Assembly: GCA_021770615.1 (NCBI GenBank)
Contig: JAETQR010000039.1
Span: forward strand, 1 to 35,638
Direction of reading: 5' to 3'
DNA length: 35,638 bases
From: Lachnospiraceae bacterium
Lineage (GTDB): Bacteria > Bacillota_A > Clostridia > Lachnospirales > Lachnospiraceae
Below, piece after piece: positions 7,868 to 15,960 of the stretch. Below the pieces are notes generated by a model that saw only the letters and a list, made by a program, of their open reading frames with translations, did no database searches and had not been told where the DNA came from. Each line of letters begins with the position of its first letter. Within the stretch, counting starts at the first letter, position 1. The position numbers were made by a program, and so were the translations under genes.

Positions 7868-8785
7868 TTAAAAAATGCTGTTGATGTCTGCCTTCATATC
7901 CAGTGCCGCCTGTCTTGCTGCATCGGCAAAACCCTCTTGGCCGTATTTTTCATAAGCAGGCTGTTTATAAGCGGCGATGATCCCTCTTGAGGAATTTACG
8001 ATCGCCCCGAGACCATCTTCATTAAAATATGGCACAAGGTCTTTGGCACTTCCTCCCTGTACACCATATCCGGGAACAAGGATATATGTCTTCGGCATGA
8101 TCTTTCTGAGAATCTTTCCCATCTCAGGATATGTAGCTCCGACGACAGCTCCGACATAGCTATAAACGTCTCCCATGCACTCTTCGCCCCACTTCGCCAC
8201 ATGCTCACCGACGATCTCATACAACGGCTTTCCGTCGATCTTTTGATCCTGAAATTCCCCGCTGGATGGGTTAGAAGTCTTTACGAGGATAAATAATCCC
8301 TTCTTCTCCTCCCGGCACACATCCACAAAAGGTTTGATGCCATCCGTGCCCAGATAAGGATTTACGGTAATAAAATCCTCGTCAAACGCAGACAGTTTCT
8401 TACTTCCGACCTGTACCCTGCCGATGTGCCCGGCCGCATAAGCTGCGGAGGTAGAACCAATGTCTCCACGCTTCACATCCCCGATCACGACAAGTCCCTT
8501 TGATTTACAATAATCAACGGTCTTTTTAAAAACCTGAAGTCCCGGTATGCCAAACTGCTCATACATGGCAATCTGCGGTTTTACAGCAGGAACGATATCA
8601 CAGATCGCATCCACGATCCCCTTATTATATTCCCAGACAGCCTCTGCAGCTGCCTCGAGAGTCTCGCCCTGATCCTTGATCGCTTTGTCTAAAAGATATC
8701 CCGGAACATAACCAAGCATCGGATCCAGACCGACCACGATCGGAGCCTCCATCTTCTTAATCTTATCGACCAGTCTATTAATCAT
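7868..8785 (-). CDS. pyrF: Orotidine 5'-phosphate decarboxylase (type 2)
   Basis: Converts OMP to UMP, the last step of the pathway. At 305 aa it belongs to the longer type-2 form, not the ~240-aa form of Bacillus or E. coli. The signature GDVKRGDIGSTS at 102-113 supplies the catalytic Lys105 and Asp108. VVGLDPML near 17-24 gives the substrate-binding Asp21. LVPGYGVQGG and IVNSSRGI form the C-terminal phosphate site. It lies 57 bases after pyrC on the same strand. Confidence 0.96.
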   Translation of the reverse strand: MINRLVDKIKKMEAPIVVGLDPMLGYVPGYLLDKAIKDQGETLEAAAEAVWEYNKGIVDAICDIVPAVKPQIAMYEQFGIPGLQVFKKTVDYCKSKGLVVIGDVKRGDIGSTSAAYAAGHIGRVQVGSKKLSAFDEDFITVNPYLGTDGIKPFVDVCREEKKGLFILVKTSNPSSGEFQDQKIDGKPLYEIVGEHVAKWGEECMGDVYSYVGAVVGATYPEMGKILRKIMPKTYILVPGYGVQGGSAKDLVPYFNEDGLGAIVNSSRGIIAAYKQPAYEKYGQEGFADAARQAALDMKADINSIF

Positions 8786-8842
8786 GTTTCAAATTCCTTT
8801 CTAAAAGCACTTTCTCACCAATCCGATGGTGTTGAGCTGTGT

Positions 8843-10159
8843 TTATGCCTCGTCTGATGTCGCCCTGAACGGATAAACAACTGCTCCGTCCACAATGGTA
8901 TATTCCACCTTTCCGGATACTCTTTTCCCATGAAACGGTGTGTTCCTGCCTTTCGACACAAACTCATTTTTATCAATCGTGTACTCCGCATCAAAATCTG
9001 CGATCGTAATATCCGCCGGCATCCCCGGTTCCAGTGAACCGCCTTCCACGCCCAGGATCCGGCATGGATTTGTACTCATCCGGCGCACTAATTCAATCGG
9101 CGTGAGAAACCCTTTCTTCACAAGTTCTGTCACTGCAAGGGAAAATACCGTCTCCGAGCCAACGATCCCAAACGGCGCCTCTGCGATCGACAGCTTCTTT
9201 TCTTCCTCCCCATGGGGCGCATGATCCGTGGAAATAGCCTCCATCACGCCATCTCCCAGACCGGTCTTTAGTTTTTCTACATCTGTAGACCCTCTGAGAG
9301 GAGGATTCATCTTATAATTGGCATCATCCGACGGAATCTCTTCATCCGTCAGGGTAAAGTGATGCGGGCACACCTCGCCGCTGACCCTGAGCCCTTCTTC
9401 TTTGGCAAGCCGTATCATCTCCACGCTGTCCGCTGTGGAGCAGTGGCACAGATGCAACCTGGCTCCCGTCTCTTTTGCAAGAAGGATATCCCTCGCTACG
9501 ATAACATCCTCCACCGCATTGGATATGCCTTCGACTCCCATCTGCTCTGCCTTCTTTCCGGCATTCATCGCACCCTTTCCAACCATATTCTTATCTTCAC
9601 AGTGCGCAAGTACCGGTATCGAAAGTCTCGCCGCCTCCTTCATCGCTTCCCGGTAAAGAGCGGCATTCATCACACTTTTTCCGTCCTCGCTGATCGCCTT
9701 CGCACCGGCTCTCACCATACCCTCGATATCCGTAAGTTCCAGACCCTGCTGGCCCTTTGTCACAGCCCCTACCGGATACACATGGATCGGACTGTCCTTT
9801 TTCGCGATTTCAAGAACCTTTTGTATCATCTCAGGACAATCAGTAGACGGTTTCGTATTTGGCATTGGACAGACAGCGGTAAATCCACCTCTGGCCGCTG
9901 CCATCGTCCCGGTTTTTATCGTTTCTTTGTACTCAAATCCCGGTTCCCTCAGATGAACATGAAGATCTACAAATCCCGGCATTACATAAAAACCGGCAGC
10001 ATCGATCTCCTTTACTCCGCCGTCCATGAAACCAGCTTTTTTTTCCTGTGGAAGTTCTCCCCTTGCAAGTATCTTTCCTTCCATAACGAACAAGTCACAG
10101 ATTTCATCACAGCCGGTCACAGGATCTAACAGATGTCCGTTTTTAATCCATAGGTTCAA
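8843..10159 (-). CDS. pyrC: Dihydroorotase, likely TTG start
   Basis: Zinc amidohydrolase that cyclises carbamoyl-aspartate to dihydroorotate. DLHVHLREPG gives metal ligands His67 and His69. PMPNTKPSTD and AHCEDKNM follow, and STDHAPHG near residue 305-315 carries the conserved Asp: a type I dihydroorotase. The best start is TTG at 10159, giving M-N-L-W-I-K-N-G-H-L-L-D-P, the usual N-terminus of the family. AAAGGTGG lies nine bases upstream. This makes 438 aa. The longer in-frame reading to 10291 would only translate the Nudix gene out of frame. The start overlaps the Nudix 3' end by 17 bases, suggesting translational coupling. Confidence 0.94.
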   Translation of the reverse strand: MNLWIKNGHLLDPVTGCDEICDLFVMEGKILARGELPQEKKAGFMDGGVKEIDAAGFYVMPGFVDLHVHLREPGFEYKETIKTGTMAAARGGFTAVCPMPNTKPSTDCPEMIQKVLEIAKKDSPIHVYPVGAVTKGQQGLELTDIEGMVRAGAKAISEDGKSVMNAALYREAMKEAARLSIPVLAHCEDKNMVGKGAMNAGKKAEQMGVEGISNAVEDVIVARDILLAKETGARLHLCHCSTADSVEMIRLAKEEGLRVSGEVCPHHFTLTDEEIPSDDANYKMNPPLRGSTDVEKLKTGLGDGVMEAISTDHAPHGEEEKKLSIAEAPFGIVGSETVFSLAVTELVKKGFLTPIELVRRMSTNPCRILGVEGGSLEPGMPADITIADFDAEYTIDKNEFVSKGRNTPFHGKRVSGKVEYTIVDGAVVYPFRATSDEA

Positions 10160-10598
10160 TAAATAAATCCACCTTTCCAAACTCATCCAAATTAAAATTG
10201 CTTGTAAGTCCTGCCTTCTCAATATCTTTGCGTACTGCTTCATTGGTAATGACACTTGCGAGTTCCTCTTTGGCCACCCATTTGCTATCATTTAGTTCTT
10301 CTGAGAGGACAACCTCTTCCGTCTGGGCAGAACACTCAAAAGCAATTCCTACACTGCATACCTCGCCAGCTGTGAATCCCCATGTGTAAAGAGGTTTATC
10401 CACCTGCACAGGTATTCCCGTCTTCTCAGATACCACTCGCTGTACCGCTCTCTCGGGTGTCTCTGAAAATTCCATCTCTCCATCCAGAAACTCCCACTGG
10501 TATGGGTCAAAAATCCTGTCGTCATACCATTTTTCCACAACCAGATATTTCCCACGACATTGAACGATTCCCTTAACCAGTATACGATATTTACCCAT
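10143..10598 (-). CDS. Nudix-domain protein with degenerate Nudix box
   Basis: A 151-aa single-domain protein of the Nudix fold. The box is recognisable but altered: G-x5-E is present (GEMEFSE), then R-V-V-S-E-K-T-G-I replaces the consensus R-E-U-x-E-E-x-G-U. Two of the usual Glu residues are therefore missing. Flanking features fit the family: an N-terminal strand (YRILVKGIVQCRGKYLVVEKW), WEFLDGEMEF, and a C-terminal helix after WVAKEEL. It may still hydrolyse a nucleotide-like substrate, or act as a binding or regulatory domain. The start at 10598 follows GGGAGAG. Gene order (53 bases after asd, overlapping pyrC) suggests a nucleotide-related role, but this is inference. Confidence 0.82.
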   Translation of the reverse strand: MGKYRILVKGIVQCRGKYLVVEKWYDDRIFDPYQWEFLDGEMEFSETPERAVQRVVSEKTGIPVQVDKPLYTWGFTAGEVCSVGIAFECSAQTEEVVLSEELNDSKWVAKEELASVITNEAVRKDIEKAGLTSNFNLDEFGKVDLFIEPMD

Positions 10599-10651
10599 AA
10601 CCGACTCTCCCTTCCAAATTCAGATGCTTTGTTTTTATATCTATTTTATAA

Positions 10652-11737
10652 TCATTTCGCAGTGATATACCCCTGCGCTTTCAAAAGTTCAGCGATCAGG
10701 ACTGCACCCCCTGCCGCCCCGCGAACTGTATTATGTGAAAGCCCGACAAATTTCCAGTCAAAATAAGTATCCTCGCGAAGACGCCCAATACTCACACCAA
10801 AGCCATTTTCATAATTTACATCCAGTGAAACCTGAGGACGGTCATCCTCCTCGCGATACTGGATAAACTGTGCCGGTGCGCTCGGCAGCTTCAATTCCTG
10901 TGGAAGACCGCTGAATTCTTTCAACGCCTGAATAAGTTCCTCTTTTGAAGGCTTCTTTTCAAAATTTACAAAAACAGCCGCTGTATGCCCGTCAAGGACA
11001 GGAACGCGGATACACTGGCATGTGATCATCGGTGACTGCGCTTTCTCAATCGTTCCATCCACTACCTTGCCCAAAATACGGAGTGGCTCCTGCTCACTCT
11101 TTTCCTCTTCACCTCCGATATACGGGATGATATTATGTTCCATTTCAGGCCAGTCCTTAAAGGTTTTTCCCGCCCCCGAAATCGCCTGGTATGTCGTCGC
11201 CACTACTACCTTGGGCCCGAATTCTTTCCACGCTGCCAGAGCTGGTGTATAACTCTGGATCGAACAATTCGGTTTTACAACGATAAAACCGTTTTTCGTT
11301 CCAAGACGTTTCTTCTGGCTCTCAATGATCTCCAGATGTTCCGGATTGATCTCCGGCACTACCATCGGGACATCCGGTGTCCAACGGTGGGCGCTGTTAT
11401 TAGAAACAACCGGCGTCTCCGTTTTTGCATAAGCCTCTTCGATCGCACGGATTTCATCTTTTGTCATATCCACTGCACTAAACACAAAATCCACCGTGTT
11501 GCTTACTTCCTCTACATCATTCACATTCTTTACAATGATTTTCTTCACTGCTTCCGGCATAGGAGTCTGCATCTTCCAACGACCGCCCACGGCATCCTCA
11601 TATGTTTTTCCTGCACTTCGCGGACTTGCAGCAATCGCCGTCACCTCAAACCATGGATGGTTTTCCAAAAGTGATATAAATCTCTGCCCTACCATACCAG
11701 TACCGCCAAGGATACCTACCTTTAATCTGTCGCTCAT
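10652..11737 (-). CDS. asd: Aspartate-semialdehyde dehydrogenase, archaeal/fungal type
   Basis: Reduces aspartyl phosphate to aspartate semialdehyde, the branch point to lysine, diaminopimelate, threonine and methionine. GILGGTGMVGQRF at 8-20 is the NADP-binding loop. KPNCSIQ provides the catalytic Cys158. HTAAVF and the C-terminal LSHNTVRGAAGGAVL complete the family pattern. The internal layout matches the archaeal/yeast-type enzyme rather than the E. coli type. The start at 11737 (361 aa) follows GGAGGAAGAA. It is the first gene of the leftward run, with a good promoter just upstream, so asd may be co-transcribed with the pyr genes. Confidence 0.95.
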   Translation of the reverse strand: MSDRLKVGILGGTGMVGQRFISLLENHPWFEVTAIAASPRSAGKTYEDAVGGRWKMQTPMPEAVKKIIVKNVNDVEEVSNTVDFVFSAVDMTKDEIRAIEEAYAKTETPVVSNNSAHRWTPDVPMVVPEINPEHLEIIESQKKRLGTKNGFIVVKPNCSIQSYTPALAAWKEFGPKVVVATTYQAISGAGKTFKDWPEMEHNIIPYIGGEEEKSEQEPLRILGKVVDGTIEKAQSPMITCQCIRVPVLDGHTAAVFVNFEKKPSKEELIQALKEFSGLPQELKLPSAPAQFIQYREEDDRPQVSLDVNYENGFGVSIGRLREDTYFDWKFVGLSHNTVRGAAGGAVLIAELLKAQGYITAK

Positions 11738-11811
11738 TTCTTCCTCCATTCTGCCATAAAGCATGACATGTCTTGTTTTACTAACTGCGAAAGAACCACA
11801 CAGTTGTATTT

Positions 11812-11840
11812 ATGATACTACATTTTCTATGAGATTTCAA
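11812..11840 (-). promoter_or_regulatory. Sigma-A promoter of the asd-pyr run
   Basis: Minus-strand TTGAAA (11835-11840) and TATCAT (11812-11817) with an exact 17-base spacer, about 75 bases before the asd start. It lies just outside the palindromic element at 11858-12114. I see no PyrR-type attenuator between it and asd. Confidence 0.75.
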
Positions 11841-11857
11841 GCTTTCCAAACAGATTG

Positions 11858-12114
11858 ACACGGAAATCAGTTTTTGGCGGCCGCAATTTATGGAAAACCG
11901 ACAAAACTTCGTACAGCAGCGGGAATATTTCCTGATGAGGACCGTATAAACGTGTCGGTCCTTAGGCTGCGTATAAGGTGCGTAGCACCTTGCAGCCTTA
12001 GTACCGCTACATGTTTATTTTAAGCGCAAGCGGGTCCGGGTCAGGAAATATTCCCGCTGCTGTACAAATGTCACGATTCTTATAAATTGCGGCCGCCAAA
12101 AATTGATTTCCGTG
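11858..12114. mobile_element. 257-bp palindromic MITE-like element with branched centre
   Basis: Two arms are self-complementary. 11859-11891 pairs with 12082-12114 (32 of 33). 11911-11935 pairs with 12041-12065 (25 of 25). The 19-base (left) and 16-base (right) segments between the paired blocks do not match. The 105-base centre forms three further hairpins: AGGACCG/CGGTCCT (11938-11962), a 14-bp stem with a 4-base bulge (11964-11998), and CCGCT/AGCGG (12004-12033). The result is a cloverleaf on a long stem. Outside the arms, ACAGATTG is repeated directly at 11850-11857 and 12115-12122, consistent with an 8-bp target duplication. No reading frame is credible. A transcribed structured RNA is the main alternative. 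Confidence 0.7.
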
Positions 12115-12153
12115 ACAGATTGGAAACAAAAATGAAACAAATAAAATATTCTT

Positions 12154-12182
12154 TTGACTTTTATATCCATTTGTGTTATGAT
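12154..12182 (+). promoter_or_regulatory. Sigma-A promoter of cspA
   Basis: TTGACT (12154-12159) and TATGAT (12177-12182) with a 17-base spacer. Transcription should start near 12189, leaving a leader of only ~30 bases. That is much shorter than the long cold-responsive leader of E. coli cspA. Confidence 0.8.
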
Positions 12183-12221
12183 TACAAAGTATTAATTATT
12201 TTTGTTTTAGGAGGCAATAAC

Positions 12222-12419
12222 ATGAAAGGTACAGTGAAATGGTTTAATGCCAAAAAAGGGTTCGGGTTTATCTCTGACGAGACAGGAAATGACGTATTTG
12301 TTCACTTTTCCGCACTTCAGATGGATGGTTTCAAGGTTTTAGATGAAGGCGACGAAGTGGAGTTTGAAGTTATTGACGGAGAAAAAGGACCGCAGGCTGC
12401 AAACGTAACAAAGTTATAA
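12222..12419 (+). CDS. cspA: Cold-shock domain protein
   Basis: A 65-aa single OB-fold protein that binds single-stranded nucleic acid and acts as an RNA chaperone. The RNP1 motif KGFGFI (12-17) and RNP2 motif DVFVHFS (24-30) are intact. [13 protein letters not shown] is the canonical start. The ATG at 12222 follows TAGGAGG. A longer in-frame reading upstream runs through the promoter and can be dismissed. It is monocistronic, with its own promoter and terminator, and divergent from asd. Confidence 0.97.
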   Translation: MKGTVKWFNAKKGFGFISDETGNDVFVHFSALQMDGFKVLDEGDEVEFEVIDGEKGPQAANVTKL

Positions 12420-12490
12420 TCGAATTTAATAGACTAATTTTTATATAAATACTATGTAAAAGTTAAGAATTACAATGTGGTTGTAACCAA

Positions 12491-12522
12491 AGAGGGTATG
12501 ATTTAGATCATACCCTCTTTTT
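12491..12522 (+). terminator. Rho-independent terminator of cspA
   Basis: A perfect 12-bp stem (AGAGGGTATGAT at 12491-12502, complement at 12507-12518) with a TTAG loop, followed by a run of Ts. On the other strand it lies just past the end of the repeat surface protein but lacks a good T-run. Confidence 0.88.
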
Positions 12523-12524
12523 AC

Positions 12525-15500
12525 TTATTTTAATTTATCACATCCTGCAAATACATCTACCTGCCTTATGACAGTTTTCGGAAGTTCTGCCGCATAGGCA
12601 ATATTCTTACAATTCTTAAACGTATATTCCATCGTCTCTACCGTGGATGGCATCTCCGGCACCATCTCAAGTCCATTGCACCCGTAAAATGTCATCGTAA
12701 GTTTCTTTACTCCTGACGGAATATCCTCTGGAACATTTAGCAGCGACGTGCAGGATTCAAATGTATTTGTCATCTCAGTAACAGTCGCCGGAATCTTCGG
12801 CGCTTCACTGATCCCCTTACAGCCACTGAATGTCCAGTTAAAATCCTCCAGTCTCGGTGGAAGAACAGGCGCACTGGTAAGTAACTCACAGTTTTTAAAT
12901 GTAGCATACAAACTCGTCACATTTGCCGGAATCGCCGGTGCTACAGAAAGTTTCGTACAGTTTTCAAACGTATTGGAGAGTTCCTCAACGGCTGCCGGAA
13001 GCTTTGCCACATACATAAGTGACGTACAATCCTTAAACGCTGCCGTCAGATCTTTGACCGAAGAGGGAATACTTAGTACTGCCTCCAATTCATCACAGCC
13101 ATAAAACATATACTTCATGCTCTCGATTTTGACACCATCCTCAAAGGAAACTGCTTTGATCTTACATTTTTTATTGGAAGCAAATACTCCGCTCTTTGTC
13201 GCAGGGGCATATCCACCTGCAAATTTCACTGCATATGTTCCTATCACTCCATCTACTGTTACACTCATACTCGCCGGTATCCGTATGCACGCTTTCGTAC
13301 CGATGTATTTTTTCAGTAAAACCGTTTTTTCCGTGTCATTTACCTGATACTCCCAGTCACTGCTCACGGTGTTTTCCATGGAAAAACTCTTCCCGCATTT
13401 CAGGCAGACGCCATTTGCATTATATGAATGTTCTTCCGTCTTTCCCCGCGTCTGCGTCATTCCGCAGGTAGTACACCGTCTCTCTTCACTGCCCGGAACA
13501 CCATGTGCCGGTGCAACCTTCTGGGCCCATGTCGTCCAGTTATGTCCTTTGGGCTCTATCACCCGTATATCATCGACCACATCACATGTAACCGTCTTAC
13601 CCGTCTCATCTTTATATGTGTTTGTACAGTGTCTGGACTCCTGCCCCGCCTCTGTACAGGTCGGTTCTTTATCCTTTGTCCACGTATCTGAAAATTTATG
13701 TTTCAGTGCCGGAATAATATCTGTCTTTCGTATTCCACACTTCTTCTTGGGTCCATTCGGATTATCCGGGTCTGTAACCTCCCGAATACAGGTAACTGTT
13801 CTGGATCCCTCTGTCGTACACGTAGCTTCTGTGACGATTGCATTGGCATCATCCCACTGATGTCCCAGTGGATCAATGAATTTTATATTTTTCATTTTGC
13901 CGCATCTCTTGCAGACGACGGCCTTTTTCCCAGAGTTAATACATGTCGGCTCCTCAATGGTTTCGTAAATAAGAATTTCTTTGCCCTTGTCATCCAGCTT
14001 AGGGCTTCCATCCGCCTCTTTCTCCATAGGCCAGTCATGTCCCAGAGCCTCAAGCATCTCATGTTTCTTGTACGTACATCCCTCCTGAACACAGGCACGT
14101 ACCCGGATACCCGGAAGAGTACACGTCGGCGCATCGTACCTTTCGTAATAAGGGATTTCATTTCCATCTGCGTCCAGCTTGGGACTTCCATCTGCATTCG
14201 TCTCCACAGCCATTTTATGCGGCTCTTTCGGTATGCTCTTTATATCTGTCACGTAACTGCAACGTGTACAATGCCTGGACTTCTTTCCTTTTTGGAAACA
14301 GGTCGCCGGTTCATCGATCGTATAGACAGGAATTTCATTCCCGTCCGCATCCAGTTTAGGGGTTCCATCTGCATTTCTCTCGATCGGAAGATCATGCCCT
14401 AATGCAGGACCATACTCATTCTTCGTGGCCTGACAAGTCTTACAGGTAAATGTCTTTACTTCCCTCTTCGTACAAGTCGCCGGCTCAATCTTCGGATTAT
14501 CGGTGTCCCAGGTGTGTCCCAGTTTTTCAACCGTCGCTGTCGTTTTTGCCGAGCAGACAAGACAGGTACAGATCCGCCGCCCTCCCGTTGTACAAGTCGG
14601 CTGTACTGTTATCTCTCCATATGTCCATATATGGTTCGTAGCGGGAATCGACTCCGTCTTTGTTCCGGTGCACTCCGGCACGGTACAATGATAGGTGCGC
14701 TGTCCTGTTCCTGTACACGTCGGGCTCTTTGTGATCTCGCCATTATCCCATGTGTGCCCCTTGGCAGCATATGTATCTTCGATCTCTTCTCCACATATTG
14801 TACATGTATATTGGATCTTACCGGGCTTCGTACAGGTCGCTTCCTCCAGGATCGTCCCATTAGGAGACAGACTGTGTCCGGTAGCCGGTATGATCTCTGT
14901 CCTCACTTCTCCACACTTCTGGCATTCCTTTTCTTTCTCTCCGGCCTCCGTACAGGTCGGATCTTTCAGATTCGGGGTACGGTCAAGAAATTGATGACCT
15001 GTAGCCGCCACCGCCCGCTCCCTTATTTTACCACATTTAGAACAGGTAGAACGCTCTACCCCCTCAACCATACACTGGGGCTCTGTAGTCACAGCCCATG
15101 GCCCCCATTCATGCACACATGGCCCCTGCACAGTGACCACCTGGCACTGGGCCGTAGCTCTGCCGCATTTGGCAGTTACGATCGCCGTCGTACCGACAGG
15201 AGTATCATCAGTCACAAAAATATTTCCTGTCGAAGAGATATTGATTCCACCGACAAAATTAATGGACCAGACAACCTTATCCGTCGATGTGACCGGCACC
15301 ACCGATGCCGACATCTGAAAACTCTCGCCGGGAGCAAGTTCTAAATAAGTCTGGTTCAAAGTAATGCCCGTCGCCGTATTGCCCGCTGCCAGATAAGTAT
15401 CCAGGATACCCTCTGCCCGTTCGCTCCCTACCGGCGCAAAATTAACAGCCGGGGCCTGATAAGCATTTACCCCCGCAGCCCGCAGCACCGGTGTCTCCTC

Positions 15501-15872
15501 TACCGTCACCCGGATCTTCGAGCGGACTGTTTTCTTCGCCTTTGACTTTATTGTGATCGTGGCAGTTCCTTTCCCCACCCCTTCTATCGTTCCTTTTGCC
15601 GTCACTTTCGCCACTTTTTTATCGGAGGAAGAAAATGTTACTTTTTTATTCGTTGCTTTTTTGGGTGTGACCGTATAATTGATCTTTTTCTTTTTTCCCG
15701 TCTGGATCTTAAGCCCACTCTGAGCCGATGCCCCTCCCTTAACGTTTATTTTTTTAGGAAGCACCTTTTTCGCCGCCTGCACATCCTCTGTCTCTGCTGT
15801 CATTCCCGCGAAAGACAAAAACAATATAAGCATCAGATATAAAATCCTTTTTATTCCTCGTTTCATAAGCAT
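12525..15872 (-). CDS. Large secreted repeat protein: BIG2-like, ~12 Cys-x2-Cys repeats, BspA-like LRRs
   Basis: A 1115-aa exported protein. The start at 15872 follows AAAGG and opens a signal peptide cleaved near VQA-AKK; ATG at 15866 is also possible. Residues ~40-110 are Lys-rich with a bacterial Ig-like fold (KKVTFSSSDKKVAKVTAKGTI), and a second Ig-like unit lies around 150-235. About twelve repeats of 40-60 residues follow, each with P-T-C-T, a second Cys or Cys-x2-Cys and a closing G-H-x-W/F. Three adjacent ones carry an insertion with KLDADGNEIP, which resembles a Ca-binding loop. The C-terminus has about eight 22-23-residue BspA-type leucine-rich units (F-x2-C-x2-L...P). No LPxTG or other anchor is visible. 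A surface or adhesion role is inference. Confidence 0.88.
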   Translation of the reverse strand: MLMKRGIKRILYLMLILFLSFAGMTAETEDVQAAKKVLPKKINVKGGASAQSGLKIQTGKKKKINYTVTPKKATNKKVTFSSSDKKVAKVTAKGTIEGVGKGTATITIKSKAKKTVRSKIRVTVEETPVLRAAGVNAYQAPAVNFAPVGSERAEGILDTYLAAGNTATGITLNQTYLELAPGESFQMSASVVPVTSTDKVVWSINFVGGINISSTGNIFVTDDTPVGTTAIVTAKCGRATAQCQVVTVQGPCVHEWGPWAVTTEPQCMVEGVERSTCSKCGKIRERAVAATGHQFLDRTPNLKDPTCTEAGEKEKECQKCGEVRTEIIPATGHSLSPNGTILEEATCTKPGKIQYTCTICGEEIEDTYAAKGHTWDNGEITKSPTCTGTGQRTYHCTVPECTGTKTESIPATNHIWTYGEITVQPTCTTGGRRICTCLVCSAKTTATVEKLGHTWDTDNPKIEPATCTKREVKTFTCKTCQATKNEYGPALGHDLPIERNADGTPKLDADGNEIPVYTIDEPATCFQKGKKSRHCTRCSYVTDIKSIPKEPHKMAVETNADGSPKLDADGNEIPYYERYDAPTCTLPGIRVRACVQEGCTYKKHEMLEALGHDWPMEKEADGSPKLDDKGKEILIYETIEEPTCINSGKKAVVCKRCGKMKNIKFIDPLGHQWDDANAIVTEATCTTEGSRTVTCIREVTDPDNPNGPKKKCGIRKTDIIPALKHKFSDTWTKDKEPTCTEAGQESRHCTNTYKDETGKTVTCDVVDDIRVIEPKGHNWTTWAQKVAPAHGVPGSEERRCTTCGMTQTRGKTEEHSYNANGVCLKCGKSFSMENTVSSDWEYQVNDTEKTVLLKKYIGTKACIRIPASMSVTVDGVIGTYAVKFAGGYAPATKSGVFASNKKCKIKAVSFEDGVKIESMKYMFYGCDELEAVLSIPSSVKDLTAAFKDCTSLMYVAKLPAAVEELSNTFENCTKLSVAPAIPANVTSLYATFKNCELLTSAPVLPPRLEDFNWTFSGCKGISEAPKIPATVTEMTNTFESCTSLLNVPEDIPSGVKKLTMTFYGCNGLEMVPEMPSTVETMEYTFKNCKNIAYAAELPKTVIRQVDVFAGCDKLK

Positions 15873-15960
15873 TCCCGGCCTTTCATCAAAAACATTCGAA
15901 TCGTTCTCTATCTTTTTATATCGGCATAAAACCGCAGATTGTTTACTCCCTGTACATCTG

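Noticed and set aside
9359..10129. 256-aa rightward reading frame opposite pyrC
   Set aside because: It is a shadow of the dihydroorotase gene, with composition typical of a reversed reading frame (rich in His, Arg and Ser).
11738..11812. PyrR attenuator or riboswitch in the asd leader
   Set aside because: The leader from the predicted start to the asd ATG is too short (~65-70 bases). It shows no terminator/antiterminator pair or conserved PyrR-binding loop.
13369..15344. Long rightward reading frames (163, 234, 276 aa) opposite the repeat surface protein
   Set aside because: They are antisense shadows of the repetitive Cys/Thr-rich gene. They have no ribosome sites and no recognisable domains.
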